DNA from: Agapetus fuscipes
Taxonomy: Eukaryota; Arthropoda; Insecta; Trichoptera; Glossosomatidae
Assembly (NCBI GenBank): GCA_951799405.1
Contig: OX637332.1
Coordinates: 17,675,001 to 17,739,000 of the forward strand
Direction of reading: 5' to 3'
Length of the DNA stretch: 64,000 nucleotides
In this document: positions 23,379-34,510 of the stretch, in pieces
How positions within the stretch are numbered: position 1 is the stretch's first letter
Layout: each line of letters begins with the position of its first letter
Program-made: the position numbers and the translations under genes
The notes under the pieces: generated by a model
The model's input: only the letters and a program-made list of their open reading frames with translations
What the model was told of the DNA's origin: nothing
Database searches by the model: none

Positions 23379-24097
23379 TTTGTATTAAAGTTTTCAGTAA
23401 AGCAATACAAACAATCAATTACATTCAGCCATATAAAACAAACAAAAACAAAAAAGGTCTAAATTTACAAAACATCTCTAAAAAACGAAAATTGAAAACT
23501 TCAAAGCTTTTTAATGATGAATACAAATAATGCGAAGAGAAAAAAAAAAAAATTAAGACAAAAAATCTTCTTCAACACAAAATATCAATCATTAAACACT
23601 TGCAATAAATAATAAAATAAAATACTATGTGGTGCAATTTAGATGCGGACATTGGCTGTATGCTTCGTCCGACAAAAATTACATTTATTTTGCGTCAAAA
23701 TGATTGGATATAAATTTACATCGAAATCCATTTTAAATATTATATTTTTTCCATTGATAAATACACTTCGTTTGTGCAATTGGTATTCGATCGATCATTT
23801 ATTTGATTAAAGCATGGTGATTCCCCTTTTACTCCAATACTGGCATGAAAAAAATATTAAGAAGGCTCTGTTTCTGGTATTGGTTATAGAACGGTGTTTT
23901 TACAACAATTTTTTTCTTACAACAAACGTTTTCTATTGACATCAAACATTTATAATCGACGCTGTTTTATCCATTTAAATACTCAAATTTTTCGTTAGGA
24001 ATTTGTACATTTTAATTTTATTATTTGTTATTGTTTGTTTTGTATACTTAATGTAATTAGTTAGAAGTTTTCCTTTACTAATAGCTTGATACAAGGC
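23379..24097. other. No gene recognised
   Basis: AT-rich, with no repeat or coding similarity that I can name. Confidence 0.5.
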
Positions 24098-24275
24098 TGA
24101 CCGGTCAGTAGTCCAGTAACACTTCGGACTCGTAAATGGAAGAAGGTTGTGGGTTCGAATCCCGGCGGAGCAGAAAAAATATACCATATATATTTCCAAA
24201 AATGCTCTTCGCTGGGTTGAACAAAAATCATATACCTTTACCAAAGACCGGTCATCACAAGGTTCATCAATACGT
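24098..24275 (+). repeat. SINE family S2, 5' part
   Basis: Head GGTCAGTAGTCCAGTAACAC with B-box GGTTCGAATCC. The body runs to GACCGGTCATCACAAGG and then the copy stops, so the 3' tail is missing. Confidence 0.8.
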
Positions 24276-24299
24276 GTCTGCTTATGGGATTGCATTTAA

Positions 24300-25255
24300 T
24301 ATGAATTAGGTATAAATTACAGTGTGCATGAAAACAAGCACACAGGTTTGAATGTCTTTTTCCAACATTTTAATAAAAATAATTTTATCTCCCTCTCAAA
24401 CGCCTAAAATCTTACTTAATTACAGCATCTATCTTAAATCTTACAGTAAGTTGTGAGATTTTTCCATTATTTTTTTCATAAATTTTCATTTGGCGTCGCA
24501 GAAAACTACATTTAAATCTTACAAGTAATGCATATTTGCACCTTAGATTCTTATTAAAACGTTTTTCAGTTTTTCAACTCTTTTGTAAGTTGATAAAATC
24601 TCATCATATTTTATTTATTCAACATTAAAGTTAGCATTAAATTCGCTCACTGAGTCAACGTATAATAATTAAATGTAAAAAATTAGGCAAGATACATTTG
24701 CTTCTCTGGTGTGCGCCGTTCCTTCTCTCTAATGAAAATTTTTGTTGGATATTATTCACGGCTTATAAATAATTTAAGACGGTTTCACTAAAATCATACA
24801 TAAATTTACATTTTACCGGAAATTCAAATGTCGGTCAGTAAAGTGTAAGCCCCGCTCGCTCTCTGCTATCTTCCGAGGACTTATAAGCCAACTTGATAAT
24901 ATTTTATTATTTTAACTTGCGCTCTCGAGCATTTAATGTTATTTGACTTTTGATGTGTCTACGCAAACCATTTACTTAATTATATTTACAAAAATAATAA
25001 TCAGGCGTATGCAAAAGGTATAGGCAAATACATTTCAGAATAAATATTTTCTCCCATTCCATTAAAATAACTCATTTGAAATTGACTGAAGTATTAGCGA
25101 TAGCTCCTGTCGAACTTAAATTTTGTTTTTTAAATCTCAATATCAAGTTTCAATGTGTTTTTACCTCGTATTTCCTACCTATTAGGCCATGCACCTGTAT
25201 GGGTTGCACGCCGCTGTGACTAATAGGTTGAAAAGGCTTAACCCCATGCTGGGAA
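24300..25255. other. No gene recognised
   Basis: AT-rich sequence; no feature seen. Confidence 0.5.
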
Positions 25256-25269
25256 AACTTGCCAATGCC

Positions 25270-25450
25270 ACTACGGTTCCAAGGAACGGTGACAGGAGTT
25301 GAAAGGTTTATGCTCATGTGAGGTTTTTTATAAGTGCACATGCAGCATGTGTAAGCGATAACTTACACGTGCCTGCCTGTGGACTAGCATTGAGTATAGG
25401 ACCTAAATGAAAATACATTTTTTCAACAAACTAAAATTATAGATTATAAA
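25270..25450 (+). repeat. Repeat family R3, diverged copy
   Basis: Plus-strand R3 blocks: GGTTTATGCTCATGTGAGG, ATGCAGCATGTGTAAGCG and TGCCTGCCTGTGGAC, ending near AAAATTATAGATTATAAATG. Confidence 0.65.
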
Positions 25451-26102
25451 TGATGAAAGATGGACTTATTAATTTATTTAATTAAAAATTAGTAATATTT
25501 CTTATGGTATGATATTTATTGAAGACGGCACTAGTCATCCTAGAAAAAGCTGAAAGAAGTTTATAAGCACGGAATAAACCAATTCATGATGTACTTCAAA
25601 ACTATCACTAATATTGCTTGTTAAAAAAAAATTCTTTGAAATAAATATTGTTAAGGAATAAATTATGATAATTCTACGTAAATCACTCTTTAACTGGCTA
25701 TAATATTAGACTCAATATTGAAAAATGGGGTTTCCGTGTTTGATAACCTATTTTAATTTGAGGACTTGATTTGTAACAAATAAATAATATTAGATGTCAA
25801 TATATACATATTTGCAAATTATGAAACATAAAAATTCTCAGGGAAGTCTTTTAACAAAAATACCTGAAGTTTAACTGTGGTTGCAAAACAAAATATTGAA
25901 TGCCAAAATTTATTGTATTCAGAACTTTAATGCTTTTGTTAAGGATTTTTATGCAAGGGGCAGAAAATTAAATTAATTCCAAAGCTGAATCACGTTTATA
26001 AAACAAAATAATGCTATCCTTTCCTTTATTGTCTTTCAACAGAATAATTTTTTAGACGCTATTTTATTAATCCCTTCATATAATATATTTTATACACTCG
26101 TT

Positions 26103-26358
26103 TCCTTGATTGATAGGTTGGTATGAGGTTGACCACCCATACTTTAAAAAATGGTTCACTTTGCCAATGTCACCCCTGTTTCAGGGAAGGTCGGCAAGAG
26201 TTGCAGGGCTTATGTTCATTTGAGATTGGGGTTTTTATATAGTAGGTCCACATGCGGCATGTGTGAGCGCGAAATGATGCATGTCTGCTTGTGGGAATGC
26301 ATTTAATATGAATCTCAAATGATACATATCTTTGCAGCTTAGATTTAGATTAGATTTA
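26103..26358 (+). repeat. Repeat family R3 copy
   Basis: Well-preserved plus-strand copy, from TTCCTTGATTGATAGGTTGG to CTTAGATTTAGATTAGATTT. Confidence 0.85.
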
Positions 26359-26379
26359 GTAAGGTAAGCTCATATTTTT

Positions 26380-26640
26380 CGTCGATAGCTCGGTTGGTAG
26401 AATGCTTCACACCCAAAGTAAAATACTGGCAAAACTTACTCAGCCTTTACAAGAAATAAAACCCACCCTTTCGGGAGTTGGGAAACCACCACTTCAAATT
26501 AAGTGGTTAGCAAAAGGCCGTCTCCCTTACCTGTAAAAAATAATAGCTTCCACTCACTACATGCGATTAATTCAGGGAGAACGCAACTAAGCTACACATA
26601 TAATTAACTTCTCCCCAAATCATCACATTTATTCCCTTGC
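26380..26640 (+). repeat. SINE family S1, rearranged copy
   Basis: A tRNA-like A-box TAGCTCGGTTGGTAGAATG is followed directly by S1 body; most of the B-box region is deleted. The right edge includes CGCAACTAAGCTACACATAT in the opposite sense, so a second fragment abuts it. Confidence 0.65.
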
Positions 26641-26709
26641 CTGCGTTATTTCCATGGAAATAAAAGCTAAAGCTAAATATTAATAATAGCTACATAATAG
26701 TTTGCACAC

Positions 26710-26865
26710 ACTACATGCAATCAATTCAAGAACAATGCAACCAAGCTACACGTATAGTTAACTTCTCCTAAAATCATCCCATAATTACCACTTTAGTTTA
26801 AGTAAGGGTTTCCCAGCTCTCAAAGGGGCTGATTCTCATTTCTTGTGAAGGCAAATCAAAAACCT
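26710..26865 (-). repeat. SINE family S1 fragment
   Basis: Minus-strand tail and body pieces: GCAACCAAGCTACACGTATA, CCCAGCTCTCAAAGGGGCTG and CATTTCTTGTGAAGG. Confidence 0.6.
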
Positions 26866-26869
26866 TATT

Positions 26870-28500
26870 AAATATCTAAAAATAGATTATTATCCAAATC
26901 AATCCAATAATCATTTTAATAAAGACTGCGTCTTATAATTTATATTTGTTGATATTTCTGTTAGGGTAAAAATCAAGAAAACTTCTCATCAAATTACAAT
27001 TAGTACTCTACGTGAGGGTCAAGTTCATTTTCTCGGCGACCTTAGAGAAACTTTTATATAAAGTACTATTTTTGAGCGGTTAAGAAAACTTCTACCACGA
27101 CGTTCAATTTCCTGCAGTCTAACCTAGCATCCGGCATACGATTCATGTAGCTCAGTGATTGCGGACCGGTGGTACGCGATCCACTGGTGATTTGCGAGAG
27201 CCTCGGAAGCGATCGACGGTATTATCTTTTATTGAAGAAAAATATAATTTTCAAGAGGAATGTACCTAATTGACAACGTATTTTTCCTGGCCAGGAACAG
27301 TTTTTAACATCATGAATTATTAATCATTAACTATTTCAAATATTTTATGAAATTATAATTTTTATTATTAATCACCCAATCACATCTCGTCCCCTCCAGT
27401 GCTTTTTCGGCTTATAAACCATTTGATTAAAAGATGATATATAAATGAAATTGTCTTAAAAATCATATTCTACACAATCTGAACTAGGAAAACAATATAA
27501 AACACGATAACGTGAGAGTTGTTTTAAATTTTCTTAAAATCAGTTTTCATAAGACACATTGGTCCAGTAAACATACAAACATTGCTGATGTGAAATTATC
27601 CCTGTTGTAAATAAAACAAATAAGCACTAAAGGGACGATCTGCTAAACTATGGTCAGAGCTATCGTCGAGGAAATGACGGGATTCGAAATTACGCTTGTT
27701 TCAATAAATTCGAATGCCAACGCCTTTTCCCTAGACTAGTGTTTGCTATCCTTTTTTTGTCCGTCACCCCTTAATGTGCAATAGATAAGCCCTTCGCGCC
27801 CATCTAAATGGAAATCGATGTGACTTAAGATCCGATATTTGATGCTTTTCTTCATATATAACTTTGATAAACCGATGGTTTCTTGCTTTGCTAGTATTTC
27901 ACCATGTCACAAATACAGAACTTTTTAGAGCAATTAATTTATCCCTAGGATTAGCCAAATTCTGTGAAAAAATATACTTTATTAATACAAGCTGATCCAT
28001 TTAAAGAATAAAAAAAAAGTTCAGTTTAATAGTAGAGTTACCACAAATGGTTGCTTTAGAAAATATTCGATTACTACTTAATCACTATTCCCTACGGCTA
28101 ATTCTCGGAAAACTCAGCATTTATATTCGGCTTTAAAAATTATGTAATTAATAATTTATTGGTCATAAATTATACCATCACGCATGAAATAAGCAATTAT
28201 TCTCTAACATCTCATTCATTTTTTAATGATCACAAAAAAATCTAGGGTTATGAGAAAATAAAATAATGAAGTTCAAGAAATCCTTCTCATATTATAATGA
28301 AAACTGTGAGTTTACATTTTCAAATGCTGAAATCCTTTTCTTGTAACTTTTTTTACGGAGAATACCTGGTTTTGTTCAATTGTATAAAAGCGTTGAAGTA
28401 TTATCATTAAGTTTGTAGTTTTTTGTTCATTGCAAGTTTATTTAAGACAGCTATTCGCTAAAGGTCTAATAGCTTTTGTTCGGTATTGGACGAATCACAA
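26870..28500. other. No gene recognised
   Basis: AT-rich with no coding similarity. A less AT-rich patch lies around 27100-27220. Confidence 0.5.
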
Positions 28501-28504
28501 AAAT

Positions 28505-28772
28505 GGCTATCTATCTATAATCTATATTTTAAGTTGCAAAGATATATAACATATTTTAACATTATTATTAAATGCATTCCCACAAGCAGAGACGGATAAG
28601 TTTGCGCTTAAACATGCCGAATGTGAACCTACAATATAAAACCCAATCTCAAATGAACATAAGCCCCACAACCCTTGCCGACCTTCCGTGAAACAGGGGT
28701 GACATTGGCAAAGTGAACCATTTTTCACAGTATGGATGGTCAGCCTCATTCCAAACTGTAAGTCAAGGAACG
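28505..28772 (-). repeat. Repeat family R3 copy
   Basis: Tail TATCTATAATCTATATTTTA at the left. The right end is ACTGTAAGTCAAGGAACG. Full length. Confidence 0.8.
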
Positions 28773-28774
28773 AT

Positions 28775-29315
28775 AAATGCCGAATAACAAATAATGGCGA
28801 ATGTTTCTAGCATATCTTGGTCTTAGTCAAAAAAGGGTATTAAACCACTGGTAGGTACTAGGTACAGATGTGGGTAAACTACGCCTTAGATTTCTTACAA
28901 TTTCTTCGTTTTGAAATATGTTACCTCAGTGCGCCAGCCTCATTTTACATAGCATGTATTCACAATAATAATATTTTAATCTATGTATACAAAAAAATAT
29001 CGCATGTTCTATGAGCTCAAGTGATATATAACCTTGCCCTTTGACGAGAAAATAAATATTACAGATATGTAAGCAGATGCAAAATTCTAATAAATTGTTT
29101 GGAGAAAAGGTTTGATTTTTGTTTACTTTTATCTGCAAATATAAACTTTTCTGAAAAGATATATAAGGGAACGTTTTATCATAAAGGTATTGCATTTTTC
29201 CAATGTATTTTTGAAAACCTGCCGGAATATATTTTTTTAAATTACATTTTATGTTTTCTTAAAGATGAATCATGACATAATACACTCGTGTGAACGACGT
29301 ATATAAAATAGTCTA
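28775..29315. other. No gene recognised
   Basis: AT-rich; nothing recognised. Confidence 0.5.
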
Positions 29316-29319
29316 CCTT

Positions 29320-29505
29320 TCAATCCATCCCTGTTTCAGAGAAAGTGGACGAGAATCGCAGGGCTTATACACATTTGAGAATTGGATTTTAATTTATTTA
29401 AAGTTCACATTCGGTATGGGTAAGCGTAAACTTATGCGTACTTGCTGGGAGCAAACATGAAAAATGAATGTTAAATGTCAATATATATTTGCGACTAAGA
29501 TTATC
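29320..29505 (+). repeat. Repeat family R3, diverged copy
   Basis: Keeps CATCCCTGTTTCAGAGAAAG, CGCAGGGCTTATACACATTT and GGTAAGCGTAAACTTATGCG in R3 order. Confidence 0.65.
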
Positions 29506-29509
29506 AATT

Positions 29510-30160
29510 ATACTTTTGATTATATATGTCTTTTGTGATTATTTTGATAATCATTACAAGAAACACAAAAATATATTTTGTAAGCACTGTATATAAAGAG
29601 AGTTTCTACGTAGGTTGAACCTTGAGATTTAATTGATTCTGGGATTTTTTTTTTCATTTTTCAAGCTTATGTAACATTTTCAGCGGAATATGAAATAAAT
29701 ACTTCAATAAATAAAAACTTCTTAGAGACTTTGTTTTTGCAATAAACTTTGATGACTTAAATAAATCATACTCAAAAAATGCACCAAACTGCACAAACTG
29801 TCATTTCTTACCGCATTGTCTCTAAAGAAGTTAAAAATCATAGTATATTTTTAGTGCTTCGCTGGATATCGAACTCTTTATCTTTCGATTATTTGTCAGT
29901 ATAGTTGACCACTAGATGAAGACATTTCAAATATAAAAGTTCTTTGAATTTCATTTCCTTTTATTTTAATTTCACATCACTGCGATTCAGCAAACTGAGT
30001 TCTATGTTGTGTTTATTCTATTCAAACAAGGAATTCCCGGTCCAGCTATCTCCATATAAGAGCTTCTCAAGGAGATCGCATCTTCCAATACAACGAACAC
30101 AATATTGATCTTCCTAGGACTTCAATTATGTTTACCCATACAATGCTTTGAATGCTTTTT
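29510..30160. other. No gene recognised
   Basis: AT-rich. A tRNA-like scrap near 29855-29910 is too weak to call. Confidence 0.45.
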
Positions 30161-30165
30161 AACCT

Positions 30166-30285
30166 TACAACAACTGGGTCTTGCTTGAGAATTGGCGCTT
30201 TCTACAGCGACGACCAAGCTCGCAGAGGGCTCTTGAGGTGTGATACACACAAAAACAGCGCTCACCAAATAAATCAGCCTATTTT
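30166..30285 (+). repeat. SINE family S2, 3' part
   Basis: Starts at ACAACTGGGTCTTGCTTGAG and ends GCTCACCAAATAAATCAGCC. Only the LINE-like tail half is present. Confidence 0.8.
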
Positions 30286-30844
30286 TTTTTTTTAATAGCT
30301 TAGAATACCAGGTATTTTTAAAAGCTCAATTATGCCAAAAATATACCTTTAGTAATTAAAATTTACCTTTTGCTATTCAGAATAATGTTAGTACCACTCA
30401 AGTTCTCACTTACACTAAAGGATAAATAAATAAAGCAGACGAAACAAGTTAAAGAGGAATTTTAAAATTATCTCTGTTGGTGTTTAATTTTTCTAAGGCC
30501 GATTTGGAATGTGTCAAGTCTTCAGAAAATGACAAATATCTTCAAAACTAAAAGTCCTATCAAAATAATTGCAAGAATAAAACTTCAAGATAATCACATT
30601 TACCATTTTATTAAATATAATGTAGGGTTATAAAATAAATATTTTTTATTTTACTTGAAAAATCAATGATTTTTTTAGTAAAAATGGGCTATTTTCTCAA
30701 ATATAACGTCGATGAGCCTCACTTTCCCGTTATGTTGTGATCCTGTAACTCCGCGAATATTTTTTTTTAGTCAATTGGCACATTTTAGGGGAAGGCAATC
30801 GACATTCGAACAAAAATAAATCGTTGTAACCATTCTACAGGGTA

Positions 30845-30990
30845 CAAAGACCGGTCACCATAGATCCATCCAGCTGTACAGCAACTGGGGCTTGCTTGAG
30901 AATTGGCACTTTCCATAGCGACGACCAAGCTTGCAGAGGGCTCTTGAGATGTGATTCACATAAAAACAGCGCTCACCAAATAAATGATCT
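30845..30990 (+). repeat. SINE family S2, 3' part
   Basis: AAAGACCGGTCACCATAGAT to GCTCACCAAATAAATGATC, followed by an ATT-rich tail. Confidence 0.8.
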
Positions 30991-31235
30991 TTATATTAAT
31001 ATTATTTATTATTATAATATGCTACGGTTTATAATGTCACAACCATGAAAGTTTTTTTTGTAATCTCAATACCAACTTTCAAAATTTCATTCACGTGCCT
31101 GCGTTAACCTTAACTGTGGATGGAATTTGAATTAATATCATTTTGAAAACATCCTGATGAGACTTGACGTTTTTCAGTGGGCTCTAAAAGCATATGGAAG
31201 GGTGAAACCACAGAAGCTCGCACTACTACAATATT

Positions 31236-31485
31236 ATTCGTCGGGGTTATGGCCGAGGGCTGATCTTTCTAGAGTGTTCAGAATGGAACAAGTTGGTTCG
31301 ATCCCCGCTTGGGGATCATTTGACCATAACTTTGACCCTGGTTCAACAGATGTTATTGGGTAATTATTATTTAATGATTCATTAATATTAACAATAATGA
31401 ATTATTAAATGATGAAATTAATACCTGTTTCTGGCCAGGTAGAATAGGTTGGTGAATTGCTTTCCTCTTTTCAAATCTATTTTTT
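31236..31485 (+). repeat. SINE family S4, copy 1
   Basis: Has a tRNA-like head with GGTTATGGCCGAGGG and B-box GGTTCGATCCC, then GACCATAACTTTGA, an AT-rich stretch, and CTGTTTCTGGCCAGG. The same series is at 60588-60773 and 61006-61065. The head resembles a Ser- or Leu-type tRNA. The repeated body makes it a SINE. Confidence 0.65.
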
Positions 31486-31499
31486 ATTTAATTTAAAGA

Positions 31500-33239
31500 T
31501 TATGATGAAAAACGAAAATCTAAAAGCTGTAATTGTGCTGAGTTAACTTTAATGTTTATTTAACTCATCAGAATATAGTCTAAATAATTTAGTCATGTAA
31601 AAAAATGATTTGTTTTGAGGGATAAATAATTATTTATCTCTCAAAACAACTGCTTTTGCCTTGTTCTTTCTCTCATGTTGAAATAAAAATGCCTGTTAGA
31701 TTATGATTGAATTTTGTACCATTTTTTATAAAAGGCTTACAGCCGCATATTATTGAATGAAAAAATATAAGATTTATTGGTCAGTTGTCTCCAAAGTTTT
31801 CTCCTGTGAAACTGAATACCAATTGGCAGTTCCTTTGATCTTCGGTCTGCATACATTCTTAACAAATGGTCTCTCTAGAAGCGTCATCTATTCCTTCTCC
31901 TCCGTACAACATCCTCAGTCTTACACATTTTTGTTGGATTCCTGTGCTTCTTATTTGGATTTATTATCCACAATGGATTGGATTTTTGTTAGTATCTGAT
32001 GTTCTTCGAGATTTTGCTCGTGTTGTGTCTGCTCTTGATTCCATACTGAAGGGCATTTTTGGTCTTACGGATTTACTACCTTTGTGTGTACGTCAGTATG
32101 TGCATAGTCATGTTATACTTTTGTATAAATTACCAAGATATAAGGTAATTGACGACTCATGTTTAATTTAAGTTCACGCTTACACATGCTGCATGTGTAA
32201 TTACAAATTCGTATGATTCAGATGAAAAATGCGCTCACCATGTATAATGTATTACAGAAATAAGAAACACTTATTCGCTAACAGAATATTTTTAGTATGA
32301 AGTCAGTTTTAAAAATTCCAATTGACTCCTGAATGCTCGCTCTGCATATTTGAAATACTTTTAGCCTGGTTTTCCGTCGAAGAATATGTAAAAGTTGTAA
32401 AATAGTCGATCCAAGTGGTCTATATAAAATTGAAAAACAATGCATTTGAAACAAGGGCACTTTTTCATTCGACTTTTAGTAGCAAAAAATGTATGAAACG
32501 ACAAATATATTTACACACAGGACGGGAAAAACACAAGCGGTTTTTGCATATGCGGATGTGAGTGTATGAATGTTGTGTAATATGATTGTGCTTTTACTGC
32601 ATAGAAAGTAACACCAATTGATGCTCTGCTGACTTTCTACATTTGAATCATTGAAAGTATATCAACGACTTTCACGAATAATATAACTTTTATTTTATTT
32701 ATTCAACAGCCACAATTTGGGTTTGAAGTCATATAAAATTAGTTTTTTAGTTCCTCAAAAGATACATGGCTAACTGAAAGAAAAACGGCTGATTAACCTT
32801 GTCTCATTCAACTTTGATTGTGTTTTTCTGTTGCTTAAACTGGACTTGGATTCATCACTTTACCACCTGGAACTTTATTCTCAGAAATAATTAATCTTTT
32901 TTCGTTTTTATTGGCCTTTTTTATTTTCGCAGATTTAAATTCTATTGAAAAACCAACGCAGCTAGCTGCTTACTCCATTTCATGTTTTTTTTTCCATTTT
33001 CATGAAACTGAAGATTTTTTAATTTATCATCGTTTCTATTCCTTGTATAACTATTTTTTGTACATCTATTTTCACATCTTTTCATAACCTGTATTTCCTT
33101 CTTTGATGTGCAATTAACTGAAATAACTTGCTTGATTACTTGTTCAAACTGTATTCCTGTATTTTGTTTTTTTTTCTATTTCCTGCATTCAGTATGTATG
33201 TTGTCATTTTTATTCAATTCATTTTTTCGATTGTTTCAG
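31500..33239. other. No gene recognised before SCYL2 exon
   Basis: AT-rich sequence leading to a T-rich acceptor at 33239. It contains the palindrome at 31612-31647. The preceding SCYL2 exon, which should encode the start of the pseudokinase N-lobe, was not found here by eye. Confidence 0.5.
31612..31647. repeat. 36-bp near-perfect palindrome
   Basis: The arms start GTTTTGAGGG and end CTCTCAAAAC, pairing 17 of 18 with no loop. Confidence 0.75.
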
Positions 33240-33464
33240 GAATGTTCTATTTTTATATTTGAGAAAAGGACGGCTGAGAAGTTACACAAACCGAAACGCA
33301 AAGAAACCGTCACCGAACTGTTGCGAAATTCCGTGCGACAGTTGGAAAGGCTACGACAACCGAAATTGCTGCTAATCATGCACACCATTGAAGAATGTGT
33401 AGAGACTTTGGCATTTGCGACTGAACCAGTGTTGGCAAGCCTTGCGAACATCCTCGCTTTCCAG
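33240..33464 (+). CDS. SCYL2: SCYL2-like pseudokinase, exon (N-lobe)
   Basis: An internal exon of 225 bp, 75 codons, phase 0 on both sides. The acceptor is TTGTTTCAG and the donor GTACGT. It reads from ECSIFIFEKR to ASLANILAFQ, and the middle (KETVTELLRNSVRQLERLRQ) is the N-lobe of SCYL2/CVAK104-type proteins. In that family a kinase-like fold binds clathrin and adaptor proteins and helps sort cargo between the trans-Golgi network, endosomes and plasma membrane. The usual VAIK lysine region reads SIFIFEK, in keeping with a pseudokinase. The stretch FATEPVLASLANIL is a family hallmark. The preceding exon is not identified, so the protein's start is not shown. Confidence 0.93.
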
Positions 33465-33734
33465 GTACGTTCAAAATAATTTAAACACTTTTCAGAGTAG
33501 GTATACAAGTTCCGGAAAAACTACAACCATTTAAACAGAAAAATGTATGAAGGTTAAAAGAACGCTGTATTTTCTTTTCTACTTACGGATGCTTAAGTAT
33601 TTACGCAATGTTGTATATTACTCAGTGCCCATTTTAAAATTTTGCTTTGTACTGAATATATTTATCTTTGTATTGTGTTTAATTTAATTTACAAAAATGT
33701 AATATCATTATAAGAATTCAGAAGAAAGATATTC

Positions 33735-33882
33735 CCATAAGTAGACACGCATAAACTCGCGCTTACAAATGCCGCATGTGCAAAGTAAAAAATCAAAACT
33801 TTCTTTATAGCCTTCAGCTATAGCAAGAAAGTAAAAAAGGCAATCTAAAATAAACATAAACTACGCAGCTCTTGCTGACCAG
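33735..33882 (-). repeat. Repeat family R3, partial copy
   Basis: CCCATAAGTAGACACGCATA and GCGCTTACAAATGCCGCATG on the plus strand are R3 in reverse. It lies head to head with the next copy. Confidence 0.65.
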
Positions 33883-33887
33883 GCTGT

Positions 33888-34065
33888 CCAACTTTGCCAA
33901 TGTCACGCCAGTTTCAGAAAAGTTAAGCAAGAGTTGCAGGGTTTCATTTTATTTGAGGTTTGTTTTTATTTTATTTTGTAAGTACACATGCTTGCAACAT
34001 TGTACGCGCGAACTTGCTCGGGATCATACTCAGTGCTCGGGATGCTTGTGAGTGAATGAATTTGA
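33888..34065 (+). repeat. Repeat family R3, partial copy
   Basis: Plus-strand R3 blocks: AACTTTGCCAATGTCACGCC, GCAAGAGTTGCAGGG and GTACGCGCGAACTTGC. Confidence 0.7.
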
Positions 34066-34125
34066 GATAAATTCTATTTAAATTTATTCATAAAATTTAA
34101 TTTGGAAGTTTATGAATAATTTTCA

Positions 34126-34241
34126 TACATTTTATAGAATGAAAAAAACGGATTTTACTTACCGTGCAAAAAAGAAGAACGATTTTCTCTACGTTTCGTC
34201 GGAGTCATATCCGACGTCCTCAGGAGGCATGTGTCTGTATC
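34126..34241 (-). repeat. Left inverted arm with hammerhead-like core
   Basis: It is the inverted partner of 37611-37722. On the minus strand, CTGAGGA (34217-34223), one base, a 6-bp hairpin GTCGGA/TCCGAC and GAAA (34194-34197) form a hammerhead-like core. The arm continues into ACATTTTATAGAATG. The paired arms enclose the LINE at 34298-37516. Confidence 0.75.
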
Positions 34242-34297
34242 GTGTGTCAGGAAGACATAATACCTATCGTCCTTCTGTACAAGTGGAGCTATTGTGA

Positions 34298-34510
34298 CAT
34301 CTGTCCAAGGAAGACTTGTTGAATTTTGTCGGATCATTGGTTGATCAAAGGGACAAAATTCAAATCGACACCCTTCAATCCAGAGGAGAATATGCCTCTT
34401 TCAAATTGACACTTAACCAAGACGCATTTGAAAAAGTGTTCAAGCCTGAAGTCTGGCCAACAGGAGTACTAATTAACAGGTACTTTATAGAAAAAAAAGC
34501 TAAAAAATGA
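34298..34510 (+). pseudogene. LINE ORF1, C-terminal remnant
   Basis: An open frame bounded upstream by TGA at 34295. Its end (YASFKLTLNQDAFEKVF, then WPTGVLINRYF) matches the C-terminus of gag-like ORF1 proteins of Jockey/CR1-type LINEs, which bind the element's RNA. It lacks the zinc knuckles and most of the usual length, so the LINE is 5'-truncated. Its stop overlaps the ORF2 start as ATGA (34507-34510), which suggests ORF2 is normally translated by termination and re-initiation. Confidence 0.65.

Noticed and set aside
29855..29915. A further tRNA-like SINE head
   Set aside because: Only a loose GAGTTCGATATCC B-box match, with no A-box or body.
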